A program made the translations under genes and the position numbers. Below, one piece after another: positions 1 to 7,560 of a DNA stretch of 16,186 nt. Within the stretch, counting starts at the first letter, position 1. Each line of letters begins with the position of its first letter. Where the stretch lies: positions 1 through 16,186 of the forward strand of contig JABHXS010000062.1 of the NCBI GenBank assembly GCA_018657165.1. Direction: 5' to 3'. This stretch comes from Nitrosomonadales bacterium. GTDB taxonomy: Bacteria; Pseudomonadota; Gammaproteobacteria; Burkholderiales; Methylophilaceae. Under the pieces are notes generated by a model. That model was not told where the DNA came from and searched no databases. It was given only the letters and a program-made list of their open reading frames with translations.

Positions 1-643
1 CTACGTAATAATCAAAACGTTGGTCATCTGATATACCGCCTGTTTCGATAAGCCCAATATTTCTTCCCCAAGACCCTGTTTGCCCCTCTATAGCTGATCT
101 ATCAAATGTACGCCCGCTTTTAGTTTGCATGCTTAAAGAGCCGCCTAATGTATTAAGCCCATAAACAGGATTTGACCCACCCACTAATTGCATATCTTCG
201 ATAGCAAAATCAGGAATCGTATCCCATAAAACATTATTACTAAACGGCATATTTTGTCTTACGCCGTCAACATAAATTGATAAACCTTGGGGGTTTCCTA
301 CAAGGGGTGTTCCGTTATAGCCCCGATAATTTATTTCTAACTGGTAAGGGTTGCCGCCAACTTCGTTCACAGTCACCCCCTCAAGATTATTAACCATATA
401 ATCAGCAACACTCACGCCGGGTTGCTCACTAATCTCTTCAGCCGTTGCTGTCTGAACAGCATATGGTACATCTTTAACCGGCAAGCCAATTGAAGGAAGT
501 GCTGTGGGTGAGTAAACCTCAATACTCTCAACCTTAAGGGATTCGCCTGAGATAACCACAGAACTAAAAAGTAATGTAATAACAACGACTGCGCCAGTTG
601 ATTTAAATAGTTTATTCAATTTGATTAACTTATTAGAATTCAT
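1..643 (-). CDS. TonB-dependent outer-membrane receptor, N-terminal part (cut by window edge)
   Basis: The minus-strand frame is open from the ATG at 643 to the left edge, giving 214 residues without a stop; the 3' part lies outside. Residues 1-33 have a basic start and a hydrophobic stretch, an export signal, with cleavage probably near ISG-ES. A TonB-box-like segment (ESIEVYS, about 39-45) follows. Then comes a plug domain with the family signatures NYRGYNGTPL (105-114), IYVDGVRQN (123-131) and GSNPVYGLNTLGG (156-168), which closely fit TonB receptor plugs. It should sit in the outer membrane and import a scarce ligand with energy from TonB-ExbBD. The substrate cannot be read from the plug; iron chelates are the default, and lanthanide uptake is possible if the host is a methylotroph (inference). 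It lies 70 bases after tilS on the same strand, with no visible terminator or Shine-Dalgarno sequence between them. Confidence 0.93.
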   Translation of the reverse strand, partial: MNSNKLIKLNKLFKSTGAVVVITLLFSSVVISGESLKVESIEVYSPTALPSIGLPVKDVPYAVQTATAEEISEQPGVSVADYMVNNLEGVTVNEVGGNPYQLEINYRGYNGTPLVGNPQGLSIYVDGVRQNMPFSNNVLWDTIPDFAIEDMQLVGGSNPVYGLNTLGGSLSMQTKSGRTFDRSAIEGQTGSWGRNIGLIETGGISDDQRFDYYV

Positions 644-713
644 TTATATGTAAAAAGGAGTATTCTACATAAAATATCTCATTTTTTATTAGGAATATTT
701 CCCGATTCTGAAA

Positions 714-2045
714 TTACCGAAGCCAATTGATTTGGTAACCCATCTCACCTTCTTTGGCTTGAAATTCATAATGAATACCTAAATTTGGAACTGCAACGAG
801 CTGTTTTTTAGCAAAAATTAATGGTATCTGATTTCTTTCCCATGGCGGGATGTTCGCATTTTGAAACAAATATTTAAGGCTTCGGGTTGGTTGGTCTGAA
901 AAGGGTTTAAATTTTTCGCCCCCTATTCTACTTTGAATTTTTAAGGTCTTTAATCCAAGTTTAGACAAAGACAACCCCTCACCCTTTGTTTTAATAAATT
1001 GTAGCCTAGTTTTATTTGGAAGGCTTAGCTCCTCTTGCCCACTCCATTCTAAATTACAGACATTTGTATTAATCATTAATTTAACAATAAATAATTTATC
1101 TCCATACACCCTAACCGACTCATCATTTGAAATCTTTAACTTTAAGGATGCGTCTTTTTTTATATGCTGAATTTGCCTATAGAGTTCTTCGATATTTTTT
1201 TTGTTAGGCATTAATATATTATTTTCTGATAGCCACCACCTAATCAAATTTATTGCCCTCAATTTTGGAAGTTTTTTTAAACCATACATGGATAAATAGG
1301 TTCCATCAGCTGGCATAATCCTTTTACTATCATCTATTGCAATTAAATTATTTAAATTATGTCCCTCTGCAATATTCCTAGCCGAGCGACTGATTGTTTC
1401 AATTGACGCAGGATATCTTGACTCAATGAGTGGCAATACTTTTTGACGAAGAAAATTTCTATCAAATTGCATATCTTGATTACTTGCATCTTCAATATAT
1501 TGAATATTATTTTTTTTTGCATATACCGCCAAATCATCTCTTTTAATATTTAACAAGGGTCGCCAAAAATTTCTTTTCGAATCAAATTCTGGCATAGCAG
1601 CTAACCCCTTCAAACCCGACCCTCTTAGCAACTGAAGTAATAATGTTTCAGCCTGATCATTTTGGTGATGCCCAAGAACAACAATTCCTTTTTGTCTCTT
1701 CTTTATAGCCTCATATCTTAATTTACGAGCCTCCCCTTCAATACCAAGGGGGCTATCAAGATTCATTTTTACTTTCTCACTATAAAAATTTATATCTAGT
1801 GATTTACATTTTTTATTACAAAAATTTAACCAGTTGTCAGCTAAAGGATTTAGTCCGTGATGAATATGAATTGCTTTGAGATTAAAATTAAACTTGCCTT
1901 GGGTTTGTTTAAGTAAATGAAGTAAAACGGATGAATCTAAACCGCCACTCAATGCAAGAAGAACTTCAGAATGCTCTTCTAATGCATGAATGTTATCAAG
2001 AAAGGATTGGCTGATTTTTTCCTGAATTGTGGCTTCATTTTTCAC
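714..2045 (-). CDS. tilS: tRNA(Ile)-lysidine synthase TilS
   Basis: TilS uses ATP and lysine to convert C34 of the CAU-anticodon tRNA-Ile to lysidine, so that it reads AUA and is charged with isoleucine. The family P-loop SGGLDS is at residues 33-38, HHGLN near 62-66 and GHHQNDQAET at 125-134, as in N-type ATP pyrophosphatases. The C-terminal TilS domain is present at about 375-430, with RIGGEKF, SLKYLFQ, IPPWER and the AVPNLGI ending. The length (443 aa) fits the proteobacterial full-length form. The start is uncertain: no ATG is available. Candidates are GTG at 2045 (chosen, overlapping the accA end by 11 bases) and TTG at 2063 (6 residues longer, 29-base overlap). Neither has a Shine-Dalgarno sequence, so translation probably depends on coupling to accA. 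It is the third gene of the dnaE-accA-tilS operon. Confidence 0.96.
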   Translation of the reverse strand: MKNEATIQEKISQSFLDNIHALEEHSEVLLALSGGLDSSVLLHLLKQTQGKFNFNLKAIHIHHGLNPLADNWLNFCNKKCKSLDINFYSEKVKMNLDSPLGIEGEARKLRYEAIKKRQKGIVVLGHHQNDQAETLLLQLLRGSGLKGLAAMPEFDSKRNFWRPLLNIKRDDLAVYAKKNNIQYIEDASNQDMQFDRNFLRQKVLPLIESRYPASIETISRSARNIAEGHNLNNLIAIDDSKRIMPADGTYLSMYGLKKLPKLRAINLIRWWLSENNILMPNKKNIEELYRQIQHIKKDASLKLKISNDESVRVYGDKLFIVKLMINTNVCNLEWSGQEELSLPNKTRLQFIKTKGEGLSLSKLGLKTLKIQSRIGGEKFKPFSDQPTRSLKYLFQNANIPPWERNQIPLIFAKKQLVAVPNLGIHYEFQAKEGEMGYQINWLR

Positions 2046-3003
2046 TGTGACTATGCTGCCCAAAACTTGTTAGGCGTTCGTATCTATTCTTAAGTAAATC
2101 ATCAATTGAAACTTTCTTTAACTGAGTCAACTTTTCTTTCAAAGTTTGTTTAACATTTTTCATAGTGATCTCGTAATCTCTATGGGCTCCACCAAGTGGC
2201 TCTGGAACGATTTCATCTACCAGACCTAATTCTTTTAATTTGGCTGATGTTATACCAAGGCTGTCGGCTGCAACTTCAGCCTTTTCTGCTTTTTTCCATA
2301 ATATCGAGGCACATCCCTCAGGAGATATCACCGAATAGGTAGAAAACTCTAACATAGCTAAATAATCAGATACACCCAATGCTAAAGCCCCTCCAGACCC
2401 ACCCTCACCAATAACGATAGTAATGATCGGTACTTTTAATTCAGTCATAACATAAAGATTTCTTGCAATAGCTTCTGATTGACCTCGTTCCTCGGCTCCA
2501 ATGCCTGGATAAGCACCCGGTGTATCAATTAAAGTAATTATCGGTAGCGAGAATTTTTCTGCCAGTTTGAATAGTCTTAGTGCTTTTCGATAGCCCTCAG
2601 GTCTAGGCATACCAAAATTCCGATGTTGCCTTTCTTTGATATCACGACCTTTTTGCTGGCCAATAACCATCACAGACTGTCCTTCAAACTCTGCTAATCC
2701 ACCGATAATTGCTGGATCATCAGAATACATTCTATCGCCATGTAATTCCTTAAAGTTTTTAAAAATTGTTTCTATGTAGTCTTGGGTATAAGGCCTTTGC
2801 GGATGTCTAGATACTTGGGAAATTTGCCAAGCAGTTAGGTTATCAAAGATTTTATGTTGTAACGCATCCAGTTTTTCTTCAAGAGAATTTAATTCTTTAT
2901 TGATATCTATTGTTGGATGTTCATCATGTGCATCCTTCAAACTCTTCATTTTAGTTTCAAGTGCTTCAATAGGCTTTTCAAATTCGAGGTAGGTACGCTT
3001 CAT
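2035..3003 (-). CDS. accA: Acetyl-CoA carboxylase carboxyltransferase subunit alpha
   Basis: AccA pairs with AccD to move the carboxyl group from biotin carboxyl carrier protein to acetyl-CoA, giving malonyl-CoA, the first committed step of fatty-acid synthesis in the cytoplasm. The crotonase-like fold signatures are clear: IDTPGAYPGIGAEERGQ at about 159-175 and GEGGSGGALALG at about 199-210, followed by SPEGCASILWK. The start is set at ATG 3003, which gives MKRTYLEFEKPI and aligns with the usual MxLNFLDFEQPI start of AccA. A TTG 12 bases upstream is open but unlikely. At 322 aa it matches the E. coli protein (319). It begins 30 bases after dnaE and its 3' end overlaps tilS. No accD is in the window. 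Confidence 0.97.
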   Translation of the reverse strand: MKRTYLEFEKPIEALETKMKSLKDAHDEHPTIDINKELNSLEEKLDALQHKIFDNLTAWQISQVSRHPQRPYTQDYIETIFKNFKELHGDRMYSDDPAIIGGLAEFEGQSVMVIGQQKGRDIKERQHRNFGMPRPEGYRKALRLFKLAEKFSLPIITLIDTPGAYPGIGAEERGQSEAIARNLYVMTELKVPIITIVIGEGGSGGALALGVSDYLAMLEFSTYSVISPEGCASILWKKAEKAEVAADSLGITSAKLKELGLVDEIVPEPLGGAHRDYEITMKNVKQTLKEKLTQLKKVSIDDLLKNRYERLTSFGQHSHSEK

Positions 3004-3033
3004 AAGTCCAATCAAGTCATCAATTATTATTAG

Positions 3034-6000
3034 CTAATTATAAAGTATTTTAACATTGTCATCTTCGAATGATGCCACAAGACCAAAAATTAAATCTTCA
3101 TGAAGCGCAACTGACCACTCAGGTCCCAGCATCAATTCAACCTTTCCTTGATGATTCTGGTATTCAACCTTAACTCTACATTTTTTAATATCAGAACTAA
3201 AAGCACCATTACAAAAGGGCTTGAGTAAATTTTTAAGTACATCTGCATTCGCCTGCTTATTTAAAGTAATTTTTAATAGCTGCGCTTTTGTGCTCTGAAT
3301 GCTTAGAAGATCATAGGCTTTGATTACATTTATTCTATTGCCCCCAGTAAAATCATCATGACTTACCCTACCTTCAACAAACAATAACTGATCTTCCTTA
3401 ATTAGCTCATAAAAATCATTAAGCACTTTACTTCCAACTACCATATCCATCCTACCTTCTGAATCATCCAATGTGATGATTGCAATTTTCCCCCTACTCG
3501 TCATTTTAAATCTGACATCAGAAATAATACCTGCAACAAGGTATGGAGGCTCCCTCGGAGTTAGTTCAGATAATCTCGTTGGGATAAATTCTCGAATCAT
3601 TTTCTTATAATAGGTAAAGGGATGCCCACTAAAATAAAAGCCCAAAGCCTCCTTCTCCTCTAGAAGTTGCTTTTGTGTATCCCAACAAGCAACAGATACC
3701 AACTCAACTTCCTGCACCTCAGAAGTGTCAAATAAATTATTCTGGCCAATATGCGCATTTGCTTGATCTGCAAAATTTATTGCTAAGCTTATACTGGCCA
3801 AAAGTGATGCCCTATTCTTTTCTATTTCATCAAATGCACCTGCTTTAATTAATGATTCAATTACTCTACGATTTACCTTCCTTAGATCTAGTCGTGAAGT
3901 AAAATCAAAAAGAGATTTAAATAATCCATTTTCCTCTCTCTCTTGAAGAATTTCATCAATAGCAATTTGACCTGATCCCTTTAATGCGCCCAATCCATAT
4001 AAAATTTGATTTTGGTTTAACGTTACGAACTTATATTGGCTTTGATTGATATTTGGCGGAAGCAATTCCACTTTATTTCTCATACAGTCATCAAATAGTA
4101 AATGCACATTATCTGTATTATTCATATCCGCTGACATCGAAGCCGCTATAAACGAAGAGGCGTAATGGGTTTTAAGATAAGCTGTCTGATAGGCAATCTT
4201 TGCATATGCTGCCGCATGCGATTTATTAAACCCGTAACCCGCAAATTTTTCTAACAAATCAAATAAGTCGTTTGCCTGTCTTTCATTTAGATTATTTTTT
4301 ATAGCGCCACTGATAAAATTTGCTCGTTGGGCATCCATCTCCTCTACTTTCTTTTTGCCCATCGCCCGTCTAAGCAAATCTGCACTACCTAAGGTGTAGC
4401 CTGCGACCACTTGAGCAATCTGCATTACCTGCTCTTGATAAACTGCAATACCATATGTTTCTTTTAGAATTTCTTTTGTAGCAGGGTGTGGATAAGAAAC
4501 AGCATCAATACCATGCTTTCTTCTACAAAATTCTGGGATTAAATCCATTGGTCCGGGCCGATAAAGTGCCACCAATGCGATAATGTCCTCAAAGCAATCT
4601 GGCTTTGCTTGCTTCAACATATCCTTCATGCCCCTGGATTCAAGCTGAAACACCGCGGTTGTATTTGAGGCTTTGAGTAGATCGTAAGTGGCCACATCGT
4701 CTATCGGGATCTCTTCAATATCAAGTGGTGCTAGATCATCAACCTGTCTAATTGCATTAGCATTCTCCAAAGCCATCGAGAGAATAGTTAATGTTCGCAG
4801 TCCTAAAAAATCAAACTTAACCAAACCTAAAGACTCCACATCGTCTTTATCAAACTGGCTGACAACACCCTCACCCTCAGCCTGACAGTAAATTGGCGAA
4901 AATTTAGATATTTCACTCGGAGCAATTAATACACCACCAGCATGCATACTCACATTTCTTATTAGGCCCTCAAGTTTTAAAGCTAAGTCGAATAGCTCTT
5001 TGACTTCATCTTCTTTTTTGATTCTGTCTCTAATTTGACTTTCTTTTTCAATCGCATCCTTAAGTGTTATCCCAAGCTCCATTGGAATTAATTTTGCAAT
5101 GCCATCTACAAATAGAAATGGAAGGTCTAGAACACGCCCAACATCACGAATAACCGCTCTTGCTGCCATAGTTCCAAATGTTGCAATTTGAGATACGGAT
5201 TCAGCACCATATTTTTCTTTAACGTAATCTATAACCCGATCTCGCCCTTCCTGGCAAAAATCAATATCAAAATCAGGCATTGATACTCTATCCGGATTCA
5301 AGAATCTCTCAAAAAGAAGATTATATTCAATAGGGTCTAAGTCGGTGATACCCAAACTATATGCAACAACTGAGCCAGCACCAGAACCCCTTCCAGGGCC
5401 AACAGGAATATTATTTTGTTTTGACCAATTGATAAAATCAGAGACGATTAAAAAGTAACCTGCATACCCCATTTGATTTATCACATCGACCTCAAAATTT
5501 AATCGATCGAAGTATGTCTTTTCGTCAACTGGTTCTTTTGTTGGTAAGTTTTTAAGGCGTTGTTTAAGCCCTTCTTCAGCCTCCAGTTTTAAAAATTGAT
5601 CTATCTGCATTCCTTCAGGTATAGGGAAATTAGGGAGGTAAGTTTCGCCTAGGTGAAAACTAAAATTACATCTTTTAGCTATTTCAACGGAGTTTTTGAT
5701 GGCTGATGGAATATCTTTAAAAAGATCTTGAATGGCCTGACTGTCTTTAAAAAACTGATTTGGGGAAAATGCCTTGGGCCTTCTTGAGTCAGCCAACACA
5801 TAACCTTCCGCGATACAAGTTTTTGTCTCATGCGCCCTAAAATCATCCTCCTTCATAAACTGTATTGGGTGTGTCGCAACAACGGGGATTTTATTTTGAG
5901 ACGCTATATGCAGGGCTTGCTGAATATAACGCTCCTGGTCTTCTAATGATTTTCCCTCAGCATATCTTTGAAGCTCTAGATAAAATCGATCACCAAATTT

Positions 6001-6492
6001 CTCCTGCCATTTTAAGGTTGTGTCTTTAGCTTCCTGAACCTTATCATTTAATATCAGCTGGCCAATCTCACCCTGAACTCCACCAGATAAAACAATTAAG
6101 CCTGCATTAAATTCCTCGAGCAACCAATCAGATTTTATTTCGGCCCTCCCTTTATATTGATTCTCTAAAAAGGACTTTGAAATCAGGCGGGATAGATTCA
6201 AATACCCCTCTTGTGATTGGCATAATACGAGGATACGATAGGGTTGTTCACGATTTTTTTCATTTTGCAGCCAAACATCACAACCGATAATGGGTTTTAT
6301 TTTTTTATCAATTGCCTTTTTGTAAAATTTAACGGCACCAAAAATGTTACTTAAGTCTGTTAAAGCAACAGCCGGCATTCCTATTTCTAATGCATAGTTA
6401 AGGTATTCTTCAATTTTTACAATACCATCCGTAACAGAATATTCGCTATGGCATCTAAGATGAATAAATTTTGGTTGATCTGCGTCTTTCAT
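3034..6492 (-). CDS. dnaE: DNA polymerase III alpha subunit
   Basis: This is the catalytic subunit of the replicative polymerase. In order: an N-terminal PHP domain (HLRCHSEYS at 11-19); the polymerase palm with GPGRGSGAGS (365-374) and PDFDIDF (406-412), where D407 and D409 match the E. coli catalytic D401 and D403; the third acidic residue D561 in KFDFLGL, matching D555; the fingers and HhH region with GYGFNKSHAAAYA (752-764); and a beta-clamp binding motif QNNLF at 917-921, close to the E. coli position. A C-terminal OB fold starts near 985. All catalytic residues are present, and the length of 1152 aa is normal for the DnaE1 type. The ATG at 6492 gives the usual start (QPKFIHLRCHS). It is the first gene of the dnaE-accA-tilS operon and is divergent from tpx. 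Confidence 0.98.
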   Translation of the reverse strand: MKDADQPKFIHLRCHSEYSVTDGIVKIEEYLNYALEIGMPAVALTDLSNIFGAVKFYKKAIDKKIKPIIGCDVWLQNEKNREQPYRILVLCQSQEGYLNLSRLISKSFLENQYKGRAEIKSDWLLEEFNAGLIVLSGGVQGEIGQLILNDKVQEAKDTTLKWQEKFGDRFYLELQRYAEGKSLEDQERYIQQALHIASQNKIPVVATHPIQFMKEDDFRAHETKTCIAEGYVLADSRRPKAFSPNQFFKDSQAIQDLFKDIPSAIKNSVEIAKRCNFSFHLGETYLPNFPIPEGMQIDQFLKLEAEEGLKQRLKNLPTKEPVDEKTYFDRLNFEVDVINQMGYAGYFLIVSDFINWSKQNNIPVGPGRGSGAGSVVAYSLGITDLDPIEYNLLFERFLNPDRVSMPDFDIDFCQEGRDRVIDYVKEKYGAESVSQIATFGTMAARAVIRDVGRVLDLPFLFVDGIAKLIPMELGITLKDAIEKESQIRDRIKKEDEVKELFDLALKLEGLIRNVSMHAGGVLIAPSEISKFSPIYCQAEGEGVVSQFDKDDVESLGLVKFDFLGLRTLTILSMALENANAIRQVDDLAPLDIEEIPIDDVATYDLLKASNTTAVFQLESRGMKDMLKQAKPDCFEDIIALVALYRPGPMDLIPEFCRRKHGIDAVSYPHPATKEILKETYGIAVYQEQVMQIAQVVAGYTLGSADLLRRAMGKKKVEEMDAQRANFISGAIKNNLNERQANDLFDLLEKFAGYGFNKSHAAAYAKIAYQTAYLKTHYASSFIAASMSADMNNTDNVHLLFDDCMRNKVELLPPNINQSQYKFVTLNQNQILYGLGALKGSGQIAIDEILQEREENGLFKSLFDFTSRLDLRKVNRRVIESLIKAGAFDEIEKNRASLLASISLAINFADQANAHIGQNNLFDTSEVQEVELVSVACWDTQKQLLEEKEALGFYFSGHPFTYYKKMIREFIPTRLSELTPREPPYLVAGIISDVRFKMTSRGKIAIITLDDSEGRMDMVVGSKVLNDFYELIKEDQLLFVEGRVSHDDFTGGNRINVIKAYDLLSIQSTKAQLLKITLNKQANADVLKNLLKPFCNGAFSSDIKKCRVKVEYQNHQGKVELMLGPEWSVALHEDLIFGLVASFEDDNVKILYN

Positions 6493-6575
6493 ATATAAAT
6501 TTATTTTACCTGATAAGCTTTGATAGAATATTATGAAATAAAAAATATTTTAAATTTCTTTGGAGAATATACATA
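6493..6575. promoter_or_regulatory. Divergent promoter region between dnaE and tpx
   Basis: These 83 bases must hold the start signals for both genes. For tpx, TTGATA at 6520-6525 (5 of 6 to the -35 consensus) and AATATT at 6544-6549 (4 of 6, spacer 18) would start RNA near 6556. That leaves a short leader carrying a ribosome binding site, TGGAGA at 6561-6566, 9 bases before the ATG. For dnaE, TAAAAT read on the minus strand at 6508-6503 is a possible -10, ending 10 bases before the start codon, but I see no good -35 and no Shine-Dalgarno sequence. The promoter boxes are weak pattern matches in AT-rich DNA. Confidence 0.4.
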
Positions 6576-7079
6576 ATGTCGCAAGTTACCCTCAAGGGAG
6601 ATCCTGTAAAAATTGGCGGGAGCTTTCCTCAGATTGGAGATACGGTTAAAGATTTTAGTTTGGCAAACAATAAACGAGAGAATGTTAGTTTAGAAAGCTT
6701 TGCAAGTAAAAATAAAATTTTAAATATTTTTCCTAGCGTTGATACGCCAACTTGCGCGCTATCGGTTAAACGCTTTAATGATGAAGCATCTGGTTTAGAG
6801 AATACTGTCGTGTTGTGTATTTCTGCTGATTTACCTTTTGCACAAAAACGATTCTGTGGCGCAGAAAAAACAGAGGCTGTTATTATGCTCTCAGCTTTTC
6901 GTAATATTGCTCAGTTTTCTAACGACTTTGGTGTTGCCATTGAAGACTCAAGCCTCCAAGGCCTGACTTCTAGAGCGGTTATCGTGCTTAATGAATCAAA
7001 TGAAGTGATTCACAGTGAATTGGTCAGCGAGATTACTGAGGAACCAAACTATGATCAAGCTTTAAATGCATTACGTTAG
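6576..7079 (+). CDS. tpx: Thiol peroxidase (atypical 2-Cys peroxiredoxin)
   Basis: Tpx reduces hydrogen peroxide and small alkyl hydroperoxides, with electrons from thioredoxin. The peroxidatic cysteine is C60 in SVDTPTC, the family active-site motif with T57 and P58. The resolving cysteine is C94 in RFCGAEKTE, and C81 matches the third conserved cysteine of E. coli Tpx (C61, C95 and C82 there). The MSQVTLKGDPV start and the length of 167 aa are typical. The ATG at 6576 has a purine-rich ribosome binding site (TGGAGA). It has no signal peptide in the usual sense; E. coli Tpx likewise lacks a classical one. It is probably transcribed alone, because the next gene has its own promoter-like sequence. 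Confidence 0.97.
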   Translation: MSQVTLKGDPVKIGGSFPQIGDTVKDFSLANNKRENVSLESFASKNKILNIFPSVDTPTCALSVKRFNDEASGLENTVVLCISADLPFAQKRFCGAEKTEAVIMLSAFRNIAQFSNDFGVAIEDSSLQGLTSRAVIVLNESNEVIHSELVSEITEEPNYDQALNALR

Positions 7080-7081
7080 AT

Positions 7082-7110
7082 TTTAAAAAAATTAAAATTT
7101 AATTTATAAT
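7082..7110 (+). promoter_or_regulatory. Candidate promoter for the DUF2946-like gene
   Basis: A perfect -10 hexamer TATAAT lies at 7105-7110, with TTTAAA (4 of 6 to the -35 consensus) at 7082-7087 and a 17-base spacer. RNA would be expected to start at about 7117, only 2-4 bases before the ATG at 7120. There is no Shine-Dalgarno sequence in the gap. The background is very AT-rich, so the -35 match is weak evidence; the placement of the -10 is the stronger part. Confidence 0.5.
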
Positions 7111-7119
7111 CCCCAACGT

Positions 7120-7476
7120 ATGAAAAAAAAGAACCTTATTAAACATTATTTTACATTAATCACAATGTTGTTTGTTGTGTCGGGTTCTTTTGTTTCAAAT
7201 GTCATGGCAGCAGATGTTGACTATCAGGTTATCTGTTCAGGCACCTCAGTTAAGCTTGTGCCTTTTTCAGATGAGGGCAACGATGTAACGTTATCAAACG
7301 CCCTCGCTAATTGTGCATTTTGTCATTTAGGTGAAGATGGCGATTTTTCTACTTCATCCTCCTTATCTAAAATCTTAACTAGCGAATCCGCCATACTTAA
7401 TAATATTTATCTTTCATTAACAAGCAAAAACACATCATATAATTTTTTTGCCCAAGCCCCACCCCACCTTTCTTAA
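7120..7476 (+). CDS. Small exported Cys-containing protein, DUF2946-like
   Basis: A protein of 118 aa with a clear signal peptide: MKKKNLIKHY, a hydrophobic core at 11-29, and cleavage after VMA, about residue 30. The mature part has the pattern VICSGTSVKLVPF (C39) and then NCAFCHL (C65, C68, H69). This spacing of an early Cys followed by a CxxC-His motif resembles the DUF2946 family of small exported proteins, often found beside copper receptors and copper-handling genes. That assignment is from memory of the pattern, not a search. Its position just upstream of an OprC-like copper receptor supports a periplasmic copper-related role, possibly metal binding through the Cys and His residues (inference). 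The CxxCH order could suggest a heme-attachment site, but no cytochrome fold is evident. The final 40 residues are Ser- and Asn-rich and unrecognised. The start follows a near-leaderless promoter. Confidence 0.7.
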   Translation: MKKKNLIKHYFTLITMLFVVSGSFVSNVMAADVDYQVICSGTSVKLVPFSDEGNDVTLSNALANCAFCHLGEDGDFSTSSSLSKILTSESAILNNIYLSLTSKNTSYNFFAQAPPHLS

Positions 7477-7492
7477 AAAACCATATTAAAAA

Positions 7493-7526
7493 TTGCACTT
7501 AAATTCGATTTCATTTATATAAATCG
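7493..7526 (+). promoter_or_regulatory. Possible promoter with overlapping inverted repeat before the copper receptor
   Basis: The 84 bases between the DUF2946-like gene and the receptor contain an inverted repeat CGATTT (7506-7511) / AAATCG (7521-7526) with 9 bases between the arms. It overlaps a weak promoter: TTGCAC at 7493-7498 (first three bases match) and TATATA at 7516-7521, spacer 17. A dyad over a -10 could be an operator for a metal-responsive repressor, or simply an AT-rich coincidence. The receptor start has no clear Shine-Dalgarno sequence. Confidence 0.25.
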
Positions 7527-7560
7527 GATACTTAAGATTTAAATTAACTAATAAGTAAAA

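Noticed and set aside
4688..4885. Plus-strand open frame of 65 codons inside dnaE
   Set aside because: It is Ser-rich antisense translation of the conserved polymerase region, a typical shadow.
7080..7098. ATTTTAA / TTAAAAT inverted repeat after tpx as a terminator
   Set aside because: The stem is only A-T pairs with no GC core, and it overlaps the promoter of the next gene. It is too weak to call a terminator.
7315..7326. CxxCH motif of the small exported protein as a c-type heme site
   Set aside because: There is no distal Met ligand context or cytochrome fold, and the surrounding pattern fits DUF2946-like proteins better.
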